Source: an uncultured Acidobacteriota bacterium (GTDB taxonomy: Bacteria; Acidobacteriota; Terriglobia; Terriglobales; Acidobacteriaceae). From it: a DNA stretch of 6,096 bases. Position 1 is the stretch's first letter, and each line of letters opens with the position of its first letter. A program made the translations under genes and the position numbers. The notes under the pieces were generated by a model. It did no database searches, had not been told where the DNA came from, and saw only the letters and a program-made list of their open reading frames with translations. The stretch covers positions 1 through 6,096 of the forward strand of contig CAILBQ010000316.1 in the NCBI GenBank assembly GCA_903832475.1. Direction: 5' to 3'. Shown here piece by piece: positions 1 to 5,451 of this stretch.

Positions 1-22
1 AGCAGGACCGATTGGACCTGCG

Positions 23-28
23 AGGAGG
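23..28 (+). promoter_or_regulatory. Shine-Dalgarno of the hemerythrin gene
   Basis: AGGAGG lies six bases upstream of the ATG at 35. It is the best ribosome binding site in the window and fixes the start of the hemerythrin-like gene. The 34 bases before the ATG are too few to look for a promoter. Confidence 0.8.
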
Positions 29-34
29 CTTCCC

Positions 35-442
35 ATGGCAACGCTCACCTGGAATCAGGCATGCAACGTAGGTGTTCAGTCGATTGACGATCAGCACGGT
101 GCTTTGCTGGATGCGCTGAACGAGTTGCGGAGTGCGCTGCTGAAGGGCTCGGAGTCAAAGACGGTGCGGACGATGCTGCGCCAGGTACGGGAGCTTCTGG
201 AGATGCACGTGGCGAGCGAAGAGCAGATGCTGGCGCGGGCGGGCTATCCCAAGCTGGAAGCGCACCGAGCGGAACACAAGAAACTGCTGGCGCGGCTGGC
301 GCTCTATGACAGCCGGTTTGAATCGCGGCAGTCGGATTCGGTGTTTGAGCTGGTGGAGTACATGCGGAAGTGGTTTACCTCGCATACGGCGGTTTCGGGG
401 AAGGTTTACGGGCCTTGGCTGCTGTTGCAAGGGGTGCGGTAG
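35..442 (+). CDS. bacteriohemerythrin-like protein lacking the usual Asp iron ligand
   Basis: This 135-residue protein is a cytoplasmic single-domain hemerythrin, a four-helix bundle that normally holds a non-haem di-iron site binding O2; in bacteria the family is linked to oxygen sensing, storage or delivery. The N-terminus has the family signature W6...VGV...IDDQH. The expected ligands are visible: His21, His58, Glu62 (HxxxE), His77 and His81 (HRAEH) and His117 (WFTSH). The family normally has Asp five residues after the last His, in a H-x4-D-x2-Y pattern; here that position is Gly122 (codon GGG at 398-400) although Tyr125 is kept. Length is normal for the family. There is no signal peptide and no fused sensor domain. 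The start is supported by AGGAGG at 23-28. The next gene begins 471 bases downstream, so this is probably the end of its transcript. The family call is firm; di-iron binding and function are uncertain because of the missing ligand. Confidence 0.9.
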   Translation: MATLTWNQACNVGVQSIDDQHGALLDALNELRSALLKGSESKTVRTMLRQVRELLEMHVASEEQMLARAGYPKLEAHRAEHKKLLARLALYDSRFESRQSDSVFELVEYMRKWFTSHTAVSGKVYGPWLLLQGVR

Positions 443-558
443 GGGCTGAGTTCGCTTCCGGAGAAGGCGGAATATGCGCCAGAACGGCGGGAGCGCTTGT
501 CAGAAGCTGAACAGGCTGAGAACAATTCGCCGAAACGATGCGGTGGGGACAGTTAGCA

Positions 559-775
559 GGGGCTAAACAGCTTGCGGAAGAAGACGGGAATTCTCGGCAT
601 ACGGCAGAAAGCACACTTCAGGGGCTAAAGCCCTTTTTCATGCTATTGGCTTGGTTGCCGGGGATGAATCCCCGGCCTACCCAATTTCGAGTTTCCGCAT
701 GGTGTAAAGCCCACTTATTTCATCGCGCTCTTCGGCACTACTGAAGTCGTGACCTCACACAAGGCTCCTGAAGCC
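559..775 (+). repeat. intergenic hairpin-repeat cluster 1 (two units, partly decayed)
   Basis: The 443-913 stretch between the hemerythrin and DUF4252 genes has no convincing gene and holds this cluster. It starts with a left-arm-like motif, GGGGCTAAACAGCTTGCGG (559-577), 62 bases before the first hairpin; cluster 2 has nearly the same spacing (63). Unit 1a has a GGGC-TAAA-GCCC hairpin at 622-633 and a perfect eight-pair hairpin with a TGAA loop at 657-676. Unit 1b repeats the design in decayed form: AAAGCCC at 706-712, then a hairpin at 734-753 with six of eight pairs intact. A small GGCT/AGCC hairpin (763-775) closes the cluster. An earlier GAAGCTGAACAGGCTGAG (503-520) resembles a second, degraded left arm. 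A possible right-arm relic is GTTTTCTTGCGG at 844-855. These look like REP-type (repetitive extragenic palindrome) elements. A role in transcript ends or stability is inference. Confidence 0.75.
657..676. repeat. perfect 8-bp-stem hairpin with TGAA loop (variant stem)
   Basis: GCCGGGGATGAATCCCCGGC forms an eight-pair stem around TGAA, with no mismatch. It occupies the same relative position after a GGGGCTAAAGCCC hairpin as the GGCACGAC/GTCGTGCC stem does in clusters 2 and 3. Five of the eight base pairs differ from that stem, yet all remain complementary, and the TGAA centre and 20-base length are kept. Confidence 0.85.
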
Positions 776-913
776 AAGGGTGTCGGAATCGTGAAGTCAT
801 CTCCTATCCCATCGCCTATCCAAGTGCGTTCTTGCGAATCCAAGTTTTCTTGCGGACCTGAAAAACTTCTGGCGGATCGAGACATTCCGGAGAATGCCGG
901 GTCTTAGGTCTCC

Positions 914-1519
914 ATGAAGATATTTCAGCAGATTGCTTGCTTGTGCCTGTCGGGATCCCTGATGGGTGGCGCGATGTTGTCGGCGCAGCGGCCGGTGGGG
1001 CCATCGGTTGTGCCGGTGGATCATCCGACTTTGCCGGTGGCGCTGGACTGGACTCCGGAGGCGCTGGGGCCGCTGGTGCAGACGGCTGAGGTGAAGAACA
1101 GCTTTGTGCTGGACCGGACGATGCTGGGCGCGGGCGCGGCGCTGCTTCCGGATTCGGAAGAAGGGGCGCGGCAGTCGCTGCGCAAGCTGGACGGGGTGAG
1201 CGTGCGGCTGTATCGCTTTCACGATGCGGGGATGATCGATCCTGAACAGGCTGCGCTGCTGCGCGAGGCGTACCACGCGCGGGGATGGAAGCACCTTGTG
1301 TCCGGGGATAAGGGCGCGCTGGTGCACAGCGGGACGACCGATGTGTGGCTGGCGGTGGATGGGGTGACGGTTCGCGGTGGCACGGTACTGGCGATTACGC
1401 CGAAGAGCGTGAGCCTGGTGACGTTTGCCGGGAACCTGGACCCGGTGGACATTCTGAAGCTGCGCGGACATTTTGGGATTCCGAAGTTTGATGGGGATTC
1501 GCTGCAGGACGCGCGGTAG
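914..1519 (+). CDS. exported DUF4252-like protein
   Basis: This 201-residue protein resembles the DUF4252 family, whose biochemical role is not established. Residues 1-24 look like a Sec signal peptide: Lys2, a hydrophobic core to about residue 22, and a plausible cleavage after LSA24 before Gln25. There is no well-placed lipobox, so a soluble periplasmic or secreted protein is likelier than a lipoprotein. The body carries the family pattern: 'LDGVSVRLYRF' (92-102), 'LREAYHARGWKHLV' (116-129), a strand-rich region with 'VWLAVDGVTVRGGTVLAITP' (144-163), and an ending 'AGNLDPVDILKL' (172-183). An in-frame TAG at 905-907 makes ATG 914 the earliest possible ATG start. The ribosome binding site is weak (TAGGT, 905-909). 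DUF4252 genes are often seen beside an ECF sigma/anti-sigma pair; no such pair is present here. Hairpin-repeat clusters flank the gene on both sides. Family assignment rests on remembered motifs, so it is moderately sure; export is better supported. Confidence 0.75.
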   Translation: MKIFQQIACLCLSGSLMGGAMLSAQRPVGPSVVPVDHPTLPVALDWTPEALGPLVQTAEVKNSFVLDRTMLGAGAALLPDSEEGARQSLRKLDGVSVRLYRFHDAGMIDPEQAALLREAYHARGWKHLVSGDKGALVHSGTTDVWLAVDGVTVRGGTVLAITPKSVSLVTFAGNLDPVDILKLRGHFGIPKFDGDSLQDAR

Positions 1520-1577
1520 GAGATGCGCGACGGTTTGCTGACCAGTTGTTCCCAGCGGGGCAAAGGAAAAAGGCCCG

Positions 1578-1741
1578 GGGCTGAAGAGGCTGCGGAAAAC
1601 TCCCTTTTGCCGCGTCTCGAGGTCTCCACGAAGTTGGGAGGGGCTAAAGCCCATTCATTCTATTGTGGTTCATCGGCACGACTGAAGTCGCGCCCTTTCA
1701 CGAAGCACTCAAATCGGGTTTTTTCGCAGCCTGTGAAGCCC
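1578..1741 (+). repeat. composite hairpin repeat, cluster 2, with inverted arms
   Basis: This unit fills the 278-base gap between the convergent DUF4252 gene and holA. Outer arms at 1578-1599 and 1720-1741 are inverted repeats matching at 18 of 22 positions by hand alignment; the shared core is AGGCTGCG against CGCAGCCT. Between them lie GGGC-TAAA-GCCC at 1641-1652 and the hairpin GGCACGAC-TGAA-GTCGCGCC at 1675-1694, with one A/C mismatch. Positions 1618-1700 align without gaps to 5938-6020 in cluster 3, with about 69 of 83 bases identical. As RNA it could fold into a long closing stem with two inner hairpins. Its place between convergent gene ends suits a bidirectional terminator or mRNA-end structure, but there is no classic U-tract directly after a stem, so that role is inferred. 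A further small TGAA palindrome, GCCCTGAAGGC, lies at 1766-1776. Confidence 0.75.
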
Positions 1742-1797
1742 GCGATCGGTTGCTCGATTTCTGCGCCCTGAAGGCTGCTGCTCCCTCCGAAGAAGTC

Positions 1798-3006
1798 TCA
1801 GGCTTCGAAGGTGAGCTGGGGCGAGGCGTAGGCGGGCAGGAAGGGCTTGGGCTCGCTGGCGAGGTCGAAGATGAGGCGCTCGAGGACGATGCGCTTGTCG
1901 GGTGGGGAGCTGCGCAGTTCGAGATCGGCGCGGGCGATCAGGCGCAGGGCCCGGGTGAGGTCGCGGCGGCTCTTGTAGCGGCGGGCCTGGCGGATGAGAT
2001 CGTCGGCGGCGAAGGGCGGCATGCGGAAGCCCTGCCAGAGCGCCTGCCAGATGGCGCGGGAGTCGCGGACATTCTTCTCGAGAATGACGAGCATCTGGCG
2101 GAAGGTGCGGGCCAGCATGTAGAGGTGGCCGATGGCGGCTTCTTCGCCGGCTTCTGAGCTGTTGAGCAGGCCGTGGAGCAGGGCCAGGGCGCGGGCGCGG
2201 TCTTTGAGGCTGATGGCGTCGGTTAATTCATACAGGGAGCGCTGCTTGGCGCTGAGGACCATGGTCTCGACGTCGCCAAGAGTGATGCGGCCCACAATCC
2301 CCACGGACGAAGACCTGTCCGCGGGGGCCCCGAAGCGGCCGTAGCTGTAGAGCAGGAGCTTTTCGAGTTCTGAGGCGATGAGCATCATGTCTGCGCCGAG
2401 GGCGTCGACCAGTTCGCGGACGGCGTCGGGGTCGATGCGAGTGGCTTGGTCCTGAGCCGTAGAAGAGACCCAGCGCATGGCATCGGCCTCGTCGACGCGG
2501 GCGAGTTCGACGATGGCGCAGTGGTCGCCGAGGGTTTCGCGGAGGCGCTCGAATTTGGTCTTGTCTTCCATCTCTATGCGGCGGGGGTCGGCGGGGATGC
2601 GCAGGTGGTCGGCGACGAAGATGATGAGGGCCGCGGGGTTGGGGTAGCGGAAGTAGCGGTCGATTTCGGCGAACTCATCTTTTTTGGCGCCGCGGGTGTA
2701 GAGCTGCTTGACGTTGCGGACGAAGATGACCTGGAACGGCGCCATGAGGGAAGGGGTGCGGGCGCGGTCCAGGATTTCAAAGATGGAGTGCTCGGCGAGG
2801 TCGAGCTCGGAGAGGCAGAATTCGCGGAAGTCGGTGGGCACGAAGGCTTTGAGAACGGCAGCACGGCAGCGTTCGTAGAGGAAGATTTCGTCGCCTGCGA
2901 AGACGTAGCCGGGCTTGAGCGCGCTGGGATTGGTGGCGGAGGCGGCAATGTCGGTCAGGAAGCGCTCCGCGGCTGCGAAGCCGACGCCCATGCGGGGATT
3001 GCTCAT
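1798..3006 (-). CDS. holA: DNA polymerase III subunit delta
   Basis: HolA is the clamp-loader delta subunit, which opens the beta sliding clamp and helps load it onto primed DNA at the replication fork. The 402-residue product shows the family order: 'YVFAGDEIFLYERC' (34-47), corresponding to the usual 'YLL.GDE.FL' start; an AAA+-like core with 'PSLMAPFQVIFVRNVKQL' (85-102) and 'ALIIFVADHL' (126-135); 'LGADMMLIASELEKLLLY' (203-220), equivalent to the family's 'L..EleKL..Y'; 'RITLGDVETMV' (240-250); and a C-terminal helical collar ending 'DLELRSSPPDKRIVLERLIFDLA' (361-383). It is longer than the usual 330-350 residues through about 30 extra N-terminal residues and an extra loop around 222-238. 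That loop coincides with a DNA palindrome listed separately. ATG 3006 has no clear ribosome binding site; Met6 (2991) is an alternative start. The gene ends a minus-strand block after lptE and a metallopeptidase-like gene, and converges on the DUF4252 gene. Confidence 0.93.
   Translation of the reverse strand: MSNPRMGVGFAAAERFLTDIAASATNPSALKPGYVFAGDEIFLYERCRAAVLKAFVPTDFREFCLSELDLAEHSIFEILDRARTPSLMAPFQVIFVRNVKQLYTRGAKKDEFAEIDRYFRYPNPAALIIFVADHLRIPADPRRIEMEDKTKFERLRETLGDHCAIVELARVDEADAMRWVSSTAQDQATRIDPDAVRELVDALGADMMLIASELEKLLLYSYGRFGAPADRSSSVGIVGRITLGDVETMVLSAKQRSLYELTDAISLKDRARALALLHGLLNSSEAGEEAAIGHLYMLARTFRQMLVILEKNVRDSRAIWQALWQGFRMPPFAADDLIRQARRYKSRRDLTRALRLIARADLELRSSPPDKRIVLERLIFDLASEPKPFLPAYASPQLTFEA
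2299..2326. repeat. 28-base palindrome inside holA
   Basis: Arms CCCCACGGAC (2299-2308) and GTCCGCGGGG (2317-2326) are inverted repeats with one mismatch, separated by the eight bases GAAGACCT. The element encodes HolA residues 227-236 (APADRSSSVG), lying between the conserved 'LEKLLLY' and 'RITLGDVETMV' segments where HolA homologues usually have only a short connection. It is unlike the TGAA hairpins of the intergenic clusters. I infer a different repetitive palindrome that inserted in frame and became a protein loop; a chance palindrome in GC-rich coding DNA remains possible. Confidence 0.65.
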
Positions 3007-3195
3007 GCGTTTGGGCCAGCCTGGGGTCTTGTCATCGCGACTTCAGGATACCCTTTCCGGCTTCTGGATAAGCGGTGGGAAACGCGTCCGAATTAGGCTG
3101 GGAACCGGGGAATGCAATGGCTTTGAGGTAAAGGGTGGGTGAACAGGAGGCAGCTGGCCGTGCTTCCCTGCCCCCTTTTCGCTGTCCCCGTTGTT
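3007..3195 (-). other. 189-base gap upstream of holA
   Basis: This stretch separates the metallopeptidase-like stop codon from the holA start. It has no credible ORF and no hairpin repeat of the window's families. On the minus strand TTGCAT and TAATTC occur 16 bases apart, a poor match to a sigma-70 promoter. The length would allow a holA-specific promoter or leader, but I cannot call one. Confidence 0.4.
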
Positions 3196-3933
3196 TCAAG
3201 GGTGTCCGGTTTCGCGGAGGGTTTGGACGAAGGTGGGCGCGGGGTTCTCGGCGAAGGCTTTGACGCACATCCTGGATTGAAACCAGATGTAGGCAGGGGT
3301 GGGGCCCAGTTTCTGGTAGTTGTCGTTGAAATAGCTGGCTTCGTTGTGGCCCGGGGGGAGCGGGTTGGGTGCGTGGTCGACCAGGCCTTGGAACGTCGCA
3401 CGCATGTGCTCGTCGATTGCGGGATCGGTCAGGCGCCAGTAAGCGGCGTCGATGCGGTCGGCCTCATATTCAAAGGCGTAAGGTTTGCGATCGTCGTTGA
3501 CCTTGCGGCAGGCTTGCCACCAGTGACCCATTTCGTGAATGAAAACCCAGTGATGGGCGCCCGTTTCGAATTCACGGCGTGCGGCGCTTTCCTCGGAGTT
3601 GGGGCCAGCGATGCGGAAGAAAATGGCCTTCTCCCGATCCTGAAGGATTTCCCATATTGAGGTCTGCAGGGTGTTGGTTTCGGGATTGTAGTTGCCGAAG
3701 GAAGGGATGTCGGTAATGACGATGGTTGGCGGTGGGATTGGGCAGGGCAGGTTGGAAGCGCCAGCGGCGGCGATAAACGCATCGCGCAGTACCGTCTGCC
3801 GGCTCAGGGCTGCCGCTTTGGCGGATTCGATGGCCGCGGTGTTGGCAGGAGCGGTCTGCGAAAGCAGGGGCGCGTTAAAGCATGCCAGGAGCGAGCCGAC
3901 CAGGATGGCCTGCTTCAAGAATGATGGGAGCAT
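3196..3933 (-). CDS. secreted zincin-type metallopeptidase-like protein (HEMGH)
   Basis: This 245-residue protein is probably an exported zinc metallopeptidase; its substrate is unknown. Residues 1 to about 26 form a signal sequence: Lys7, then the hydrophobic run AILVGSLLACFNAPLL. Cys18 sits in an imperfect lipobox (LLAC), so a lipoprotein is possible, though Sec cleavage near residues 26-28 seems likelier. The zinc site is HEMGH at 133-137, in the context HHWVFIHEMGHWW, with two His ligands and the catalytic Glu134. Twenty residues on, FEYEADRIDAAYW (154-166) supplies the probable third ligand, Glu157, in an ExD pattern typical of gluzincin-like proteins. Cys64, Cys142 and Cys223 remain in the mature part and could form a disulfide. 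The rest matches no named family that I recognise; a DUF4344-like putative metallopeptidase is one option. GAGGAA on the minus strand (3943-3948), nine bases upstream, supports the start. The gene lies 67 bases after lptE and 189 before holA, within what is commonly an lptE-holA pair. Confidence 0.75.
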   Translation of the reverse strand: MLPSFLKQAILVGSLLACFNAPLLSQTAPANTAAIESAKAAALSRQTVLRDAFIAAAGASNLPCPIPPPTIVITDIPSFGNYNPETNTLQTSIWEILQDREKAIFFRIAGPNSEESAARREFETGAHHWVFIHEMGHWWQACRKVNDDRKPYAFEYEADRIDAAYWRLTDPAIDEHMRATFQGLVDHAPNPLPPGHNEASYFNDNYQKLGPTPAYIWFQSRMCVKAFAENPAPTFVQTLRETGHP

Positions 3934-3942
3934 CGTTGTTTC

Positions 3943-3948
3943 TTCCTC
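3943..3948 (-). promoter_or_regulatory. Shine-Dalgarno of the metallopeptidase-like gene
   Basis: Read on the minus strand, GAGGAA lies nine bases upstream of the ATG at 3933-3931. It supports that start and shows the gene is independently translated after lptE. Confidence 0.6.
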
Positions 3949-4000
3949 AGAGCCGGGGAGTTGGCGGGATCCGCGGTCAGGTGCCGCACGAGACTGTGGC

Positions 4001-4519
4001 CTAGAAGCTTTCTAACACGTCGGCGACCAGGGCGCGGGCGAAATCGCGGGAGAGGCGTTCGACGGCGGCGGGGTTTTCTTCGAGGAAGGTGGGCAGGTCG
4101 GTGGTGGACTGGTACTGCTGGCGGAAGACGTAGTTGTCGTTCTTGTAAAGGACGCGGCCATCGCGGGCGGTGAGGGTAACGGAGGCCGTCAGGGTGATGA
4201 GGAAGCTGGAAGACTGCTGGGTCTGGGAGTTGTAGGTGAGCGGCGCGACTGTCTGGGTGAGGATGGTTCCGTGGAGGACGGTGTCGGGATCGCCGGTGGT
4301 ATAGGGGGTGACACGGAGGCGGGTGCGGGTGGCGAACTCGCGGACAACGGCGGTGGTGAGGACGGTTTCTGTGCGGTAGGCGTTGGTGCGAGTGGCGAAG
4401 ACGGGGATGGCCAGGGTTTTGGTGCCGGGGGGGAAATGCGCGGCGGAGCCGACGGTGTGGTATCCGCAGCCGGCGAGGGTGAGGACGGCGACGAGCAGGG
4501 TGGGGATGGGCCAGCGCAT
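4001..4519 (-). CDS. lptE: LPS-assembly outer-membrane lipoprotein LptE
   Basis: LptE is the lipoprotein plug of the LptD barrel, which inserts lipopolysaccharide into the outer leaflet of the outer membrane. From ATG 4519 the product has 172 residues. It begins with a lipoprotein signal (MRWPIPTLLVAVLTLAGC), lipobox LAGC with Cys18 as the lipidated residue, followed by GYHTVG as in many LptE proteins. Later parts fit the family: 'GTKTLAIPVFATRTNAYRTE', a 'T...V...F' helix, beta strands with 'VTLTARDGRVLYKNDNYVFRQQY', and the C-terminal helix 'ERLSRDFARALVADVLESF'. An upstream in-frame ATG at 4570 would overlap the methyltransferase end by ten bases, but it would push the lipobox Cys to position 35 behind a non-hydrophobic leader, so I prefer 4519. 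The ribosome binding site there is weak (TGGAA). The start lies 41 bases after the methyltransferase stop, so co-transcription is likely. It shows the organism has an LPS-type outer membrane. Confidence 0.9.
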   Translation of the reverse strand: MRWPIPTLLVAVLTLAGCGYHTVGSAAHFPPGTKTLAIPVFATRTNAYRTETVLTTAVVREFATRTRLRVTPYTTGDPDTVLHGTILTQTVAPLTYNSQTQQSSSFLITLTASVTLTARDGRVLYKNDNYVFRQQYQSTTDLPTFLEENPAAVERLSRDFARALVADVLESF

Positions 4520-4560
4520 GTCTTGTTCCAGTGTAGCGAAGCGGGCGGATGAGGCGGGGA

Positions 4561-5400
4561 TCAGACCCATGCGGAGACGATTTTGCCCAGGCCTTCTTCG
4601 GGGAGGGCGAGGCCGTCGTCGCGGTTCTGGAAGTAGCGGGCATTGAGATCGAGAGAGTCGATCTGGGCGATGCGGGAGAAGCCGGCGGATTGGAGCTCGT
4701 TTTGCATGCGGGCGGAGGCGAAGTAGAGCTGGAAGGGTTCGCCGGCGGCGGCGACGCGGGCGGCGAGGGATTTCCGGGCGGCGCGAAGGCGGGGGCTGAG
4801 TTCGTCGTCGGTGACAGCATAGTCGAAGACGAGGCCGCTGCCGGGAGGCATGGCGGCGACGTAGTCGACAGTGGCGCGGAATGCGGCGAGGGTGAGATAT
4901 GGAATGACGCCAAGCCAGGTGAAAAAAGCCGGCGATGAGGCATCGAAGCCAGCCTGGGCAAGGCCGGCAGCGAGGGTCTGATGCTCAAAGTCTAGAGGGA
5001 CGAAGGTCAGGCTGGCCGGCTCGGGGATGGACGCAGACGCAAGCATTTGGCGCTTGAAGGCCTGGGTGGAGGGAAAGTCGACTTCGAAGACGCGCAATTC
5101 CGGAAACGGACTGCGGTAGGCAAAGGTGTCGAGGCCGGCGCCGAGGACGACGTACTGGCGAACGCCGGCGGCGAAGGCTTCGGCGAGGTTGTCTTCGGCG
5201 TAGCGGCTGCGGGCCACCATGAAGGCGCGGAAAGCGCGCGAGCGGGGATCGCTGTGGCGCTTGGGGTCGGCGAAGAATTCGGGGCCGAGGAGGGGGACGG
5301 CGATGGGATCGTCGAGGACGATGGGGCGATCGAAAAGCTGGTGGGCGGCGCGCCGGCTGGCGACGGCTCGAGCGGTCATGCTGACATGGCCGGTGCGCAT
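4561..5400 (-). CDS. class I SAM-dependent methyltransferase, LCMT/PPM1 type
   Basis: This 279-residue protein belongs to the leucine carboxyl methyltransferase-like group (PPM1/LCMT1/TcmP), which transfers a methyl group from S-adenosylmethionine, usually to a carboxyl or hydroxyl. In bacteria most members have unknown small-molecule or protein substrates. The N-terminal segment 'SMTARAVASRRAAHQLFDRP' is typical. 'ARSRYAEDNLAEAFAAGVRQYVVLGAGLDTFAYR' (63-96) contains SAM motif I, GAGLDT at 87-92, and the conserved Arg/Tyr helix before it. 'VFEVDFP' (104-110) gives the acidic residue that binds the ribose. 'LDF' (136-138) and 'FFTWLGVIPYLT' (159-170) match the later family motifs. Length is normal and no signal peptide is seen. 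ATG 5400 is the longest start; Met8 (5379) is an alternative, and neither has a clear ribosome binding site. It is the first gene of the minus-strand block before lptE and is divergent from the EamA gene. A link to LPS is not shown. Confidence 0.88.
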   Translation of the reverse strand: MRTGHVSMTARAVASRRAAHQLFDRPIVLDDPIAVPLLGPEFFADPKRHSDPRSRAFRAFMVARSRYAEDNLAEAFAAGVRQYVVLGAGLDTFAYRSPFPELRVFEVDFPSTQAFKRQMLASASIPEPASLTFVPLDFEHQTLAAGLAQAGFDASSPAFFTWLGVIPYLTLAAFRATVDYVAAMPPGSGLVFDYAVTDDELSPRLRAARKSLAARVAAAGEPFQLYFASARMQNELQSAGFSRIAQIDSLDLNARYFQNRDDGLALPEEGLGKIVSAWV

Positions 5401-5451
5401 GGATTCAGTCTACGGCAATTGGCAGAGACTGCGTCCGGATAGGATTGAAGG
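5401..5451. promoter_or_regulatory. divergent intergenic region, methyltransferase / EamA
   Basis: Only 51 bases separate the two divergent start codons, so promoters for both the minus-strand block and the + strand transporter must lie here or overlap the coding sequences. I see no good -35/-10 pair and no operator-like inverted repeat. AGGA at 5441-5444, seven bases before ATG 5452, is a credible ribosome binding site for the transporter. Confidence 0.5.

Noticed and set aside
538..744. 68-codon + strand frame between the hemerythrin and DUF4252 genes
   Set aside because: It runs straight through the hairpin repeats, has no ribosome binding site and resembles no protein.
559..775. CRISPR array
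   Set aside because: The repeated units are palindromic hairpins in dispersed clusters with no regular direct-repeat/spacer alternation and no cas genes.
797..1654. Long minus-strand open frame (285 codons) opposite the DUF4252 gene
   Set aside because: It is Arg/His/Pro-rich and low in hydrophobic residues, typical of the antisense of a GC-rich gene, and it runs into a repeat cluster; the + strand gene has a signal peptide and family motifs.
1663..2157. 164-codon + strand frame at the 3' end of holA
   Set aside because: It starts in repeat cluster 2 and continues antisense to holA; its acidic Gly/Ala-rich composition is that of a shadow frame.
2446..3096. 216-codon + strand open frame opposite holA
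   Set aside because: Its Gly/Glu/Val/Asp-rich composition is what the complement of a GC-rich coding frame gives; holA on the other strand is a clear family match.
3040..3110. Sigma-70-like promoter for holA on the minus strand (TTGCAT/TAATTC, or TTATCC/TATCCT)
   Set aside because: Matches are weak and spacings of 15-16 bases are suboptimal; such pairs arise by chance at this length.
3915..4988. 357-codon minus-strand open frame across lptE and the methyltransferase
   Set aside because: It is a Pro/Arg/Ser/His-rich frame-shifted reading of two recognisable genes on the same strand, with no domain motifs.
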